Positions 26,968 to 36,648 of a DNA stretch of 64,000 bases are shown in pieces. The stretch lies in the NCBI RefSeq assembly GCF_011045095.1, contig NZ_JAALDL010000002.1, forward strand, positions 372,001-436,000, in the 5' to 3' direction. The stretch is from Grimontia sedimenti. GTDB taxonomy: Bacteria > Pseudomonadota > Gammaproteobacteria > Enterobacterales > Vibrionaceae. The stretch's first letter is position 1. Every line of letters begins with the position of its first letter. The translations under genes and the position numbers were made by a program. Below the pieces are notes generated by a model. The model was not told the origin of the DNA, ran no database searches, and saw only the letters and a program-made list of their open reading frames with translations.

Positions 26968-28941
26968 ATGGCCATTAAAGAGTCATTTATAAGCACCGTT
27001 CCTTACTTGGTTTTATCTTCCATCATTGTGCTTATTAACCAACTTCTGATCTTAACGGATTTCACCACCCCCTATCTGAACAGCATTGTGCTCACCAAAA
27101 TCATCGGTTACATGAGCGACTTCTTTCCCGTCATACTAATGACTTCAATCGCGTTCCACTTTTCAAAACGTAATAACATCAACAATATATTTATCATCAC
27201 CTTATCCTTCGCGATTTTCATCACCATTGAGTCCATGATAAATGCACACAAGGTTCAATGGTTACTTCATGATGCTGGCGTCTCCTTTTTTGTTCTTATC
27301 ATACCCATCGTGTCCGTTGCGCTGTTCAACATCCTTCCTCAGTTTGAAAAAGACCTGAAGCTATCAAATGGTCAACTTAGCCACGTTTTCTTCCACCTGA
27401 AATCTTTTATCCTTATTTATTTTGTCTCGATTGTGGCCTATTTACTGATGGTTAAAGGGTTGGAAATCATTGCCAGCAATATCAGTTTCGGCTTTCTGGA
27501 CTTAGATCTTTTTTCCATCATGACGCTCAGAACGCTTGCGTCACAGTTTCTTTGGTTTTTAGGGGTCCACGGCCCCAACACCCTCTCGATTATTGCGCCA
27601 AGTGGTAGCCTCTCTTCCCCCATCATCAACGATATTTCCTACAAAGCTTTTTATGACGTATTTGTCATATATGGCGGCTCAGGGTCAGGTTTATCATTAA
27701 TTTTTGCAGCACTTATTTACTCAAAGAGCAAGCACATCAATAAGGTGTCAAAGATCTCTCTTCCTTTCGCGATCTTTAACGTCAATGAAACACTGGTCTA
27801 CGGCCTGCCCATCGTCCTCAACAAGTACCTGCTTGCCCCGTTTATTCTTATCCCTGTTTTCAACATTGTTATCGCCTACTTTTATGTGGATTTTTTTAAT
27901 ATTTCCTTCGTCAACAATCAGGTTTCCTGGATAACCCCTATATTTATCAACGCCTTCATCGCTACCGATGGACATGGTGGAGCACTATTGTTGCAGCTCC
28001 TTCTCGTCGTTGCTGGCACCTTCATTTACGCACCATTTATCAAACGGTATTCACTGGCACAGTCTTCTTCCAATCATCTGGAAAACCTGAAAAACAATCT
28101 GGAGATGATTGAATTAATGGAGTCAAACGAAGGCATTAAGTCCAATGCCGCGGAATCGAAAATCATCAAGTCCAATCAAGAAGTCGACAAAATCATCAAG
28201 TTCATCAGCTCAAATAAGCTCGAAGTTCACTACCAACCCAAAGTAGACATTATTGAAGGACGTTGCAGTACCTACGAAGCCCTACTCAGAATCAGGAGGG
28301 ACGACGGTACCATCTCAGGCCCATTTTTCCTTGAATCTCTCGAACTCGCAGGTTTAGCAAGCGTCATTGATCTGTGGGTATGCAAGGAAGTGAGAAAACA
28401 CTTCCAGATTTGGCGTCTTGGAGGATTTACGCCAAAAGTCGCTGTCAACATTCACCCTGACACGCTCACCGATAACAAAACCATTGAGCTAATTATCAGA
28501 GAGTTGAAAGGACTGAGTGTCGAGTTTGAAATTATTGAGCGTGATTCTGTCAAAAGCCCCAGCTCTATCGCCAATATTATGCGGCTTCATGACAACGGAT
28601 TTGGTATTTCACTTGACGATTTCGGCGTTGGCTACAGCTCATTTGAAACGCTGACCTTCCTGCCAATCAATACAATAAAAATCGATAAGTCTCTGATTGA
28701 CAACATCGAATCAGAGAAGGGCTATCACATTTGTAAGAACATTTTCTCCCTATGCAATGACCTAGGTCTCCACTGCGTGGCTGAAGGGGTTGAGAAAGAC
28801 ATCCAATATTTAAAATTGAAAACGATGGGAGTGAGGTACATCCAAGGTTTTTATTTTGAGAGAGCGATTCCTTTTGATCATATTGATAGATTTAAACCTC
28901 GATTCAAAGATCACGAGTCCTATCAGAAAGTTGCGACATAA
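26968..28941 (+). CDS. PTS EIIC-like membrane domain fused to EAL phosphodiesterase
   Basis: 657 aa. Residues about 1-370 are hydrophobic with 8-10 helices. They contain a motif of the lactose/cellobiose-type PTS EIIC permeases (FNVNETLVYGLPIVLNKY, followed by LAPFILIPVFN), plus WFLGVHGPN. After a charged linker (about 375-420) comes an EAL domain: YEALLR (437-442), VAVNIHP, EIIERD, LDDFGVGYSS, IKIDKS, AEGVE, QGFYF. The residues needed for metal and c-di-GMP binding appear to be present, so it should hydrolyse c-di-GMP. The EIIC part has no EIIA/EIIB, so it probably senses a sugar rather than transporting by phosphorylation. ATG 26968 is preferred, but an upstream GTG in another frame may be the true start (see the leader entry). 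Confidence 0.85.
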   Translation: MAIKESFISTVPYLVLSSIIVLINQLLILTDFTTPYLNSIVLTKIIGYMSDFFPVILMTSIAFHFSKRNNINNIFIITLSFAIFITIESMINAHKVQWLLHDAGVSFFVLIIPIVSVALFNILPQFEKDLKLSNGQLSHVFFHLKSFILIYFVSIVAYLLMVKGLEIIASNISFGFLDLDLFSIMTLRTLASQFLWFLGVHGPNTLSIIAPSGSLSSPIINDISYKAFYDVFVIYGGSGSGLSLIFAALIYSKSKHINKVSKISLPFAIFNVNETLVYGLPIVLNKYLLAPFILIPVFNIVIAYFYVDFFNISFVNNQVSWITPIFINAFIATDGHGGALLLQLLLVVAGTFIYAPFIKRYSLAQSSSNHLENLKNNLEMIELMESNEGIKSNAAESKIIKSNQEVDKIIKFISSNKLEVHYQPKVDIIEGRCSTYEALLRIRRDDGTISGPFFLESLELAGLASVIDLWVCKEVRKHFQIWRLGGFTPKVAVNIHPDTLTDNKTIELIIRELKGLSVEFEIIERDSVKSPSSIANIMRLHDNGFGISLDDFGVGYSSFETLTFLPINTIKIDKSLIDNIESEKGYHICKNIFSLCNDLGLHCVAEGVEKDIQYLKLKTMGVRYIQGFYFERAIPFDHIDRFKPRFKDHESYQKVAT

Positions 28942-29077
28942 GCTCCCAGCAATCCCCAAAGGTATTCTTTAAGGACGTTGCTCAAGCAAATCCCTTTTAA
29001 ATTTGCGGATTTATTCGATCTGGCTCTCACCTGCGCAAGCCGCTATAATTCACGCCTCGCGAGAAAGAGGTTAAAAA

Positions 29078-31360
29078 ATGCGCAATTCTGTAACTCCGAT
29101 TTTCGATTACCCGAAATACTGGGCTGAGTGTTTTGGTCCTGCTCCTTTTCTGCCTACCAGCAGAGAAGAAATGGACATGCTCGGCTGGGATAGCTGTGAC
29201 ATCATCATTGTTACCGGCGATGCCTATGTCGACCATCCTAGCTTTGGTATGGCGGTTATCGGTCGTACGCTTGAGGCACAAGGCTTCCGCGTAGGCATTA
29301 TCTCGCAGCCAGAATGGCAGGATAAGAAAGCCTTTATGGCACTTGGCCAGCCAAACCTCTTCTTTGGTGTAACAGCCGGTAACATGGACTCCATGATTAA
29401 CCGCTACACCGCTGACCGTAAACCTCGCCATGACGACGCCTACACAGCAGGTAATGCTGGCGGCAAACGTCCAGATCGTGCCGTACTGGTTTACTCGCAA
29501 CGCTGTAAAGAAGCATACAAAGACACCCCTATCGTACTGGGCGGTATCGAAGCCAGCCTTCGTCGTCTTGCGCATTACGATTACTGGTCAGATAAAATTC
29601 GTCGTTCCGTCCTGTGCGACGCTAAAGCTGACATTTTATTGTTCGGTAACGCCGAGCGAGCGCTGGTTGATGTGGCGCACCGCCTTTCTCGTGGCGAAAA
29701 TATCGCGGATATGACCCGTATTCCTGGCACCGCAGTGATGCTGAAAAAAGTGCCGGAAGATATGAAGGAAATCGACAGCTCACGTATCGACAAACCGGGC
29801 AAAGCCATGGTGATGCCAAACCCGTATGCAACGGAAACGGCCTGCGCGACTGACAAGAGCGAAGTAAAAGAAGAAGCGCCGAAGCCTGTGATGGTGCGTC
29901 CTTCCCGCCACGATGCGGAAAATAGCTTCGTTCGTCTGCCTTCTTACGAAAAACTTCTGAATGACCGTATTCTGTATGCGCACGCAAGCCGCGTGATGCA
30001 TTTGGAAACCAACCCTTATTCCGCACGTGCGCTGGTGCAAAAGCACGGCGAGCGTGAACTTTGGGTCAACACGCCGCCTATTCCTCTGACAACAGAAGAA
30101 ATGGACTATGTATTCGGTCTGCCGTTTGCGCGTGTTCCTCACCCTAGCTATGGCGATGCGAAAATCCCTGCGTATGAGATGATCAAAACCTCGGTTAACA
30201 TCATGCGTGGTTGTTTTGGTGGTTGTTCTTTCTGTTCGATTACCGAGCACGAAGGCCGCATCATCCAGAACCGTTCAAAGGATTCCATCCTTAACGAGAT
30301 CAAAGAAATCAAAGAAAAGGTACCGGGCTTTACTGGCGTGATTTCAGACTTGGGTGGCCCAACCGCGAACATGTACCGTCTGGGTTGTTCAGACCCACGC
30401 GCAGAGAAGAACTGTCGTCGTCCTTCCTGTGTGTTCCCTAAAATCTGTGAAAAGCTGGACACTGACCACAAACACACTATCGACCTCTACCGCGAAGCAC
30501 GTGAGCTTGAAGGCGTGAAGAAAGTGGTTATCGCATCCGGTGTTCGTTATGACCTGGCGATTGAATCACCAGAGTACGTGAAAGAGTTGGTCACTCACCA
30601 CGTGGGTGGTTATCTGAAAATTGCGCCTGAGCACACAGAGAAAGGCACACTGGATCTGATGATGAAGCCGGGAATGGGCACCTATGATCGCTTTAAAGAG
30701 CTGTTCGAGAAATACTCGAAAGAAGCGGGTAAGAAACAGTACCTGATCCCTTACTTCATCGCAGCGCACCCTGGCTGTACTGACGAAGACATGATGAATC
30801 TGGCACTGTGGCTGAAAGAAAACGATTTCCGTTGTGACCAGGTACAGAACTTCTACCCATCACCGATGTGTAATGCAACGGCGATGTACCATGCGGAAAC
30901 CAACCCGCTGAAACGCGTGAAGTATAAGAAGCGTGAAGATTTGTTCGTCGCTAAAGGTGAACGCCAGCGTCGTCTGCATAAAGCCTTCCTGCGCTACCAC
31001 GATCCAGCAAACTGGCCTCTACTGCGTGAAGCGTTGATCTCTATGGGCAAACGCCACCTGATTGGTGACCGTCCGGGCTGTCTGGTGCCTCGCGAAGGTA
31101 CAGAAGCGGAAATGACACCAGCACAACGTCGTGGTTCAAGTCGTCATGGCGCTAAACGCTTTGCAACGAAACACCCGAACCAGCCAGATATTCGTAAGCC
31201 TAACCAGCGTAGCGGCAAACCAGCGGGCAAGAAACCAACCAATGGCAAAGCAACGCCACAAGGTGGTAAGCCAAAAGCACATTCAAATACTGGCGGTAAA
31301 CCAGCGCAAGGTGGAAAGAAACGCCCTGCTGGAAACAGAAGCCGTCAGGCGGTGAGATAA
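29078..31360 (+). CDS. ygiQ: YgiQ-family radical SAM protein
   Basis: 760 aa. The radical SAM 4Fe-4S cluster motif CxxxCxxC is at Cys379, Cys383 and Cys386 ([19 protein letters not shown]). The N-terminal region ([19 protein letters not shown]) and [17 protein letters not shown] are typical of the UPF0313/YgiQ family, whose substrate is unknown. The C-terminal 90 residues are a low-complexity Lys/Gly/Pro/Asn-rich basic tail, as in other YgiQ proteins. Monocistronic with a strong terminator. Confidence 0.93.
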   Translation: MRNSVTPIFDYPKYWAECFGPAPFLPTSREEMDMLGWDSCDIIIVTGDAYVDHPSFGMAVIGRTLEAQGFRVGIISQPEWQDKKAFMALGQPNLFFGVTAGNMDSMINRYTADRKPRHDDAYTAGNAGGKRPDRAVLVYSQRCKEAYKDTPIVLGGIEASLRRLAHYDYWSDKIRRSVLCDAKADILLFGNAERALVDVAHRLSRGENIADMTRIPGTAVMLKKVPEDMKEIDSSRIDKPGKAMVMPNPYATETACATDKSEVKEEAPKPVMVRPSRHDAENSFVRLPSYEKLLNDRILYAHASRVMHLETNPYSARALVQKHGERELWVNTPPIPLTTEEMDYVFGLPFARVPHPSYGDAKIPAYEMIKTSVNIMRGCFGGCSFCSITEHEGRIIQNRSKDSILNEIKEIKEKVPGFTGVISDLGGPTANMYRLGCSDPRAEKNCRRPSCVFPKICEKLDTDHKHTIDLYREARELEGVKKVVIASGVRYDLAIESPEYVKELVTHHVGGYLKIAPEHTEKGTLDLMMKPGMGTYDRFKELFEKYSKEAGKKQYLIPYFIAAHPGCTDEDMMNLALWLKENDFRCDQVQNFYPSPMCNATAMYHAETNPLKRVKYKKREDLFVAKGERQRRLHKAFLRYHDPANWPLLREALISMGKRHLIGDRPGCLVPREGTEAEMTPAQRRGSSRHGAKRFATKHPNQPDIRKPNQRSGKPAGKKPTNGKATPQGGKPKAHSNTGGKPAQGGKKRPAGNRSRQAVR

Positions 31361-31369
31361 ATTCCTAAC

Positions 31370-31401
31370 AAAAAAGCGAACCATCCGGTTCGCTTTTTTA
31401 T
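31370..31401 (+). terminator. Terminator of ygiQ
   Basis: Stem AAAAAAGCGAACC / GGTTCGCTTTTTT with loop ATCC. Confidence 0.9.
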
Positions 31402-31407
31402 TCGGTT

Positions 31408-31440
31408 TATACCCAAGCGACCTGAAGATGCTTGGGCATA
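31408..31440 (+). repeat. Dispersed TATACCCAA hairpin repeat, copy 2
   Basis: TATACCCAAGC and GCTTGGGCATA form an 11-bp inverted repeat (one mismatch) around GACCTGAAGAT. Related copies lie at 20.7, 32.7 and 39.8 kb. Confidence 0.65.
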
Positions 31441-31444
31441 ACGT

Positions 31445-31600
31445 TTAACGCATTAATTCTGAAATCACCAGCAACACCACAGCCAATGCGACTGTAGAAA
31501 CAGCGCCAATCAAAAACTTCTTCTGGGACTTTTCATCGAGGAACTTGGCAACCAAAACGCCAATAATGATCAGGCCAACAATAAATCCAATTTTAATCAT
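31445..31600 (-). CDS. Small two-helix membrane protein, 51 aa
   Basis: Begins MIKIGFIVGLIIIGVLVAKF and has a second hydrophobic stretch (FLIGAVSTVALAVVLLVIS) separated by a charged turn (LDEKSQKK), i.e. a helical hairpin in the inner membrane. GAGGT lies 7 nt before the ATG. It is the only gene on this strand between ygiQ and aqpZ. No family is recognised. Confidence 0.65.
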   Translation of the reverse strand: MIKIGFIVGLIIIGVLVAKFLDEKSQKKFLIGAVSTVALAVVLLVISELMR

Positions 31601-31930
31601 TCTGATACCTCTGAATGAGATAGTTCAGATCGTCTCTTACAACCATCCATTTGATTTTTAAAGCTAACACATATCGATTCCCAGCGTAACAACTACCCAA
31701 TTGTAAATTACCCCCCCTTAAAGCCGCTGAATTGTGACACTCGAACCAGCATACAGGTCATAGGTACGTTTGATGGCACGTTGGGGTATCAAATTATGAA
31801 TAACACTCTAAATAAAGCATAGAGTGCTACTTTTAAGCATGTACCCAGATCTAAATAACTCAGATGGCAAGGTAGTCATGAGTACGGTTTTCTCACGTGC
31901 CGTCCTAAATACAACTAGGGAGATCGTGAA
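31601..31930 (+). other. Upstream region of aqpZ with a hairpin
   Basis: 330 bp between divergent genes. A perfect 7-bp inverted repeat CACTCTA / TAGAGTG (31804-31826, loop AATAAAGCA) lies about 105 bp before aqpZ and could be an operator or RNA structure. A run of eight C (about 31711) is also present. Confidence 0.35.
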
Positions 31931-32623
31931 ATGTTGAAGAAATTGACAGCAGAATTTATTGGCACCTTTTGGTTGGTGCTTGGGGGTTGCGGTAGTGCTG
32001 TATTCGCAGCCGCTTTTCCCGAACTTGGTATCGGCTTCTTGGGCGTCGCGCTGGCCTTCGGTTTAACCGTTGTGACCATGGCTTACGCCATTGGCCATAT
32101 TTCCGGTTGTCACCTCAACCCAGCCGTATCCTTTGGCCTATGGGCCGGCGGACGCTTTCCTACCGCTGAGCTGATTCCCTATATGCTGGTTCAGGTCGCA
32201 GGCGGTATTGTCGGCGCGTATGTTGTTTACATTATTGCCAGCGGCGCACCGGGTTTTGATTTAGCGGGTGGCTTGGCATCAAATGGCTACGGTGACCATT
32301 CACCAGGCGGCTATGACATGCTCTCCGGCTTTATCACCGAAGTGCTGATGACCTTTATGTTCCTGATTGTCATCATGGGTGCGACCCACAAACTGGCAAG
32401 TCCAGGCATGGCAGGATTAGCGATTGGTCTTGCCCTGACTTTGATCCACCTCATCAGTATTCCAATCACCAACACATCAGTGAACCCAGCACGAAGCACG
32501 GGTCCTGCGCTGCTTGTTGGTGACTGGGCAATGGCACAACTTTGGATGTTCTGGGTGGCCCCATTGATTGGTGCTTTCATCGCCGGTGTGGTTTACCGCT
32601 GGCTGAGTCCGAACGAAGATTAA
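31931..32623 (+). CDS. aqpZ: Aquaporin Z
   Basis: 230 aa water channel of the inner membrane with six helices and two half-helices. The NPA boxes are at 63-65 (HLNPAVSFG) and 185-187 ([10 protein letters not shown]). The selectivity filter residues Phe43, His173 and Arg188 fit the narrow water-selective aquaporins rather than glycerol facilitators. AGGGAG is 8 nt before ATG. Monocistronic with its own terminator. Confidence 0.96.
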   Translation: MLKKLTAEFIGTFWLVLGGCGSAVFAAAFPELGIGFLGVALAFGLTVVTMAYAIGHISGCHLNPAVSFGLWAGGRFPTAELIPYMLVQVAGGIVGAYVVYIIASGAPGFDLAGGLASNGYGDHSPGGYDMLSGFITEVLMTFMFLIVIMGATHKLASPGMAGLAIGLALTLIHLISIPITNTSVNPARSTGPALLVGDWAMAQLWMFWVAPLIGAFIAGVVYRWLSPNED

Positions 32624-32634
32624 ATACTCCATGA

Positions 32635-32660
32635 AAAAGCCCCGACAATTCGGGGCTTTT
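32635..32660 (+). terminator. Terminator of aqpZ
   Basis: Stem AAAAGCCCCGA / TCGGGGCTTTT with loop CAAT. Confidence 0.88.
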
Positions 32661-32705
32661 ATACCTAAACAACCTGAAAATGCTGGATTCGGCTGTTTAG
32701 GTATA
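32660..32705 (+). repeat. Dispersed TATACC hairpin repeat, copy 3
   Basis: Perfect 12-bp inverted repeat TATACCTAAACA / TGTTTAGGTATA enclosing ACCTGAAAATGC. It abuts the stop codon of the next reverse-strand gene and may act as its terminator or mRNA-end structure. Confidence 0.65.
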
Positions 32706-33125
32706 CTAAATCTCTACGTGTTCGGCGGGACAACTCAGCATCCACCTTATCCCGTACTTGTCCGTCACCATACCAAAGCGCACTTTCCAAAACGTGTAAT
32801 CCAACGGCATCACAATTTGCCCCATTTCAGAAAGCGCCATAAAGACTTCGTTTTGTCTTTTCTCATCCTCAAAACTGACATGGAACGCCACATCGCCAGA
32901 GCCTTGCGCCAACGAATCGTCTAACCCATCGGACGCATAGAAGCTCACTTCCGGCGATTCGAATTCCGCATGCATGACTCTACTGAGTAAATGATTGGGA
33001 AACTCCACCGGAGATTCGTCAAATGTCGCGATTGTCTTAATTTCCCCGTTAAGTGCCTGACTGTAAAAGCCAAGAGCCTCTCTACATACACCATGGAACG
33101 TCACATGTGGCTTAATCTTGCTCAT
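32706..33125 (-). CDS. VOC-fold (PhnB/glyoxalase-like) protein
   Basis: 139 aa. Begins with a beta-alpha module (PHVTFHGVCREALGFYSQAL) characteristic of the vicinal-oxygen-chelate fold. It continues with VMHAEFESPEVSFYASDG and VAFHVSFEDEKRQNEVFMAL, and ends in FGMVTDKYGIRWMLSC, a PhnB/3-demethylubiquinone-like pattern. The catalytic role is not predictable. AAAGGAG lies 7 nt before ATG. The gene is alone between aqpZ and a miniature element. Confidence 0.82.
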   Translation of the reverse strand: MSKIKPHVTFHGVCREALGFYSQALNGEIKTIATFDESPVEFPNHLLSRVMHAEFESPEVSFYASDGLDDSLAQGSGDVAFHVSFEDEKRQNEVFMALSEMGQIVMPLDYTFWKVRFGMVTDKYGIRWMLSCPAEHVEI

Positions 33126-33210
33126 GTCTGACTCCTTTCCATCTATCTATGAATCAGACTATCAGGTGCCACTTTACGCCCCGCCTAATAATTAAGACGT
33201 TTTAGGATTT

Positions 33211-33372
33211 ATACCAATCACAGTAAGTAGATGATCAAAGATAGCGCAGGAAAAACGCTCGAGAACAAGGCGGAAAATTTCGATAAGCAGTTATTCTACA
33301 ATCAAATTTTTCAACGCAGTTATCTGGCATTTTAACAAGCTAGGATGAGTAGATATTTACTACGATTGGTAT
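33211..33372. mobile_element. 162-bp miniature inverted-repeat element (ATACCAATC type)
   Basis: The ends are ATACCAATCACAGTAAGTA and, inverted, ATACCAATCGTAGTAAATA: a perfect 9-bp terminal repeat extended imperfectly to about 19 bp. There is no coding capacity. Elements with these ends are a familiar miniature-repeat type in Vibrio and Photobacterium. No clear target duplication was seen. Confidence 0.65.
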
Positions 33373-33392
33373 TCTACCCAAACAAGAGCAAA

Positions 33393-33418
33393 AAGGGGGA
33401 GCCCAATGGCTCCCCCTT
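33393..33418 (-). terminator. Terminator of the ydiJ-like gene
   Basis: Stem AAGGGGGAGCC / GGCTCCCCCTT with loop CAAT. On the reverse strand it is followed by TTTTTGC, 20 bp after the ydiJ frame ends. Confidence 0.85.
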
Positions 33419-33437
33419 CAATACAGCAATAAGCGGA

Positions 33438-36400
33438 TTAAACCAACTTCACCAGCACTTGTACCGGGTGCTTGAGCTTTTTACTTTCAAAACGCTTCAC
33501 CTGACTGCGGCACGAGTAACCTGTTGCCATACAGCGTGATGGTGGCAAAGATTCCAAGCGAGGTTTCCAACTCAAACCGAAAATACCTTTTGAGCTTTCC
33601 AGCTTGTCAGATTCGTGCCCGTAAGTCCCTGCCATGCCACAGCAACCGACTGCAACAGCCTCGAGCTTGCCGCCAAAGTGATGGAAGATTTTGCCCCACT
33701 CAGCTTCTGCATTTGGCATCTTGGTTTTTTCAGTACAATGCGCAAACAGATACCAGGCGTCTTTGTCGGCATTTTCTTTTGCGGAACCTCAGCAATTGCA
33801 TTGAGCAACCACTCATGCGCGGTCTGCACTTGAAAATCGCCCCGGCTTTCGCCCAGAATCTCGTTGTACTCATCGCGATAGCAAAGCACCAGCGCAGGGT
33901 CGACACCCACCATTGGCACGTCCAACGCTGCCAGCTGATTCAGGAAGTCAGCGGTGTTGCGAGCTGTTTTGGCAAATTTCTTGAGGAAGCCTTTAATGTG
34001 CTGCGCTTTACCGTTTGGCTTAAACGGCACCAGCATCGGCTTTTTACCCAGCTTCTCAACCAAGGTCACCAGGTCCTTAACCACACCCGCTTCATAGAAG
34101 CTGGTGAACGGGTCTTGGACAATCAGCACATAGCGGGAACGTTCTTCGTCGCTCAACGCTTTCAGCCACTCCAAGTCGAACTTGGTGGCATGGTGGCCAT
34201 CCAGCGACTCCATCAGTGTAGGTACTGACAGCGCAGGCGTATCCACATAACCAATCGCTTTTTCAGTGACAGACTGCGCCCATTTTGGCTGGGTGAACGC
34301 ATTCACAATCACCGGCGCTTTTGCCATCCAAGGCAGCATAGTTTCGATATTTGCCACCAGATAGTCCTTCGCAGGACGCTGATAACGGCTGTAGTAGAGA
34401 TTGATAAAGCGAGAACGGAAGCTCGGCACATCAACCTTGATAGGACACTGAGTCGCACAGGCTTTACATGCCAAACAACCATTCATCGCTTCCATCACTT
34501 CGTGAGAGAAGTCGTAGTCATCTTTGTTTGAAAGCCAGGTGTTCTTGAACCGTGCGAAGATTTGGCGAACCGATGGTGTTTTCTCCATCAGCTCTTTTTC
34601 CATGGTAATTGGGTCAACACCCTGCTCTGCCAACAAACGCAGCCACTCACGCACGATGCCCGCACGGCCTTTAGGCGAATGACGGCGGTCATAGCTGATC
34701 TTCATCGACGGGCACATTGGTGAGCTGGTATCGTAGTTGAAGCAAAGGCCATTACCGTTACATTCCATCGCCTGCTTAAAGCTATCACGCACGGTAATTG
34801 GGATTTGGCGGTCCAAGGTTCCGCGCTTCTCATCATCCACTTTCACCAACGAATCGCTGCTATCGATTGGCGTACAAATCTTCCCTGGGTTCATGCGGTT
34901 ATGAGGATCAAACGCCGCTTTGACTTTACGCAGCTCGTTGAAAAGCTCCTCACCAAAGAATTCAGGACCGTATTCAGAGCGGAAGCCTTTACCGTGCTCA
35001 CCCCACATCAGGCCGCCGTATTTCGCCACCAGCGCGACCACCTGATCGGAAATCGTCTTCATCAGACGTTCCTGCTCTGGGTCGCAGAGGTCAAGGGCAG
35101 GACGAACATGCAATACACCCGCATCAACGTGACCAAACATGCCATAGTTGAGGTTATGACTGTCCAATAACGTTCGGAATTCGGCAATAAAGTCCGCGAG
35201 GTTTTCCGGCGGTACACAAGTGTCTTCCGTAAAGGCAACTGGCTTCGCAGCACCTTTGGCAGCGCCAAGTAGTCCAACGGCCTTCTTGCGCATATTGTAG
35301 ATTTTGTTGATAGAGGCCAGGTCGTTACAGACTTGATAGCCAATCACGCCTTTGTCACCGGCTTCGACCAATACATCCAAACGCTCACACAGTGAAGCGA
35401 TTTGTGCGTCGATTTCCTGTGCATCATTACCGGCAAACTCAACGATATTGATGCCCTGCATATCTTTGCCAGGAACGTCCGTCAGCAGGTCTTTCACCGT
35501 GTTCCACACGATATCTTCACGCGCCAAATTCAATACACGGGAATCCACCGTTTCAACGGACAAGGCATTCGCTTCCACCATCACAGGCGCACTGCGAAGT
35601 GCAGAGTCGAAACTGTCGTACTTCACGTTAACCAGCGTACGGGCTTTAGGAATTGGCGTGATATTCAGTTTGGCTTCGGTGATAAATGCCAGAGAGCCTT
35701 CCGCGCCACAAAGCACACGCGCCATGTTGAAAGTGTCAGTCTCAGGCTGGTACGCATTTTTCAGGTCGTAGCCTGTCAGGAATCGGTTCAGTGGCGGGAA
35801 TTTTGCGTCGATTTCCGCACGTTTGCTTTGGCAGATTTCCGCCACGCGGCGCAGTGCTTCACCTGCGTAATCATCACGGGTGTTACCCGTCACATCCGCC
35901 ATCGACTGGGGTTCGGTATCCAATACTGAACCGTCTGCCAGCACCGCTTTCAGTGCCAAAACATGGTCTGAAGTTTTACCGTAGCGTAATGAACCCTGGC
36001 CTGATGCATCTGTGTTGACCATGCCACCCACTGTTGCGCGGTTACTGGTCGAAAGATCAGGCGAGAAGAAAAAGCCGTGCGGACGCAGTGCATCATTCAG
36101 TGCATCTTTGACCACACCAGCCTGTACGCGCACCCAACCCTCTTCCGGGTTAATCTCAAGGATATTGCGCATGTGGCGCGACATATCGACAACGATATGT
36201 TGGGTCAGGGACTGGCCATTGGTGCCGGTACCACCGCCACGGGCAGAGAATTTAATCTCAGCGAATTCGGCATCTTTGCAGACTTCGCCTAACAGCGTTA
36301 AGTCTTGCGTTGAGGTAGGAAAAACCACCGCCTGTGGAAGAAGCTGGTAAACCGAGTTATCGGTCGCGACAGCAAGGCGGCTGGCATAGAAGGTCTCCGT

Positions 36401-36490
36401 CTCACCCTGGAAACCTCTCTCTTTTAAAGTATCAAGAAAACGCCCGACGATGGGATCGAGCGTATGCTGGTGTGTAAGTGCTGGTAACAT
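33438..36490 (-). pseudogene. ydiJ: YdiJ-type FAD/4Fe-4S D-2-hydroxyacid dehydrogenase, frameshifted near its 3' end
   Basis: The product follows E. coli YdiJ (D-2-hydroxyglutarate dehydrogenase) almost throughout: FAD domain (ARGGGTGTNGQ, ELSTSNRAT-like DLSTSNRATVGG), FAD-oxidase C region (YGMFGHVDAGVLHVRP) and the 4Fe-4S cluster site CLACKACATQCPIK. About 90 residues before the end (plus-strand position ~33783) the frame is lost. The remaining sequence (DKDAWYLFAHCTEKTK, VGCCGMAGTYGHE, MATGYSCRSQVKRFE) continues in the next frame to 33438. Adding one base near GTTCCGCA restores the family C-terminus, including the cysteine-rich CCG motif. The start MLPALTHQHTLD has AGGGAG upstream; an ATG at 36508 is the alternative. 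Real pseudogene or base-call error. Confidence 0.85.
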
Positions 36491-36648
36491 CTTGCTCCCT
36501 GAAGCCATTTGTACGATCTATTTCCATACGATCGTTGGCAATCTTATAAACTAACGACTGCCATAACTTTACCTCAGGTGTGAGATCCATCAAAGAGGTA
36601 ATCCTAAGAGAAATCCCTTTAAAAACACGCCGCGCAATCGTTTACGTG

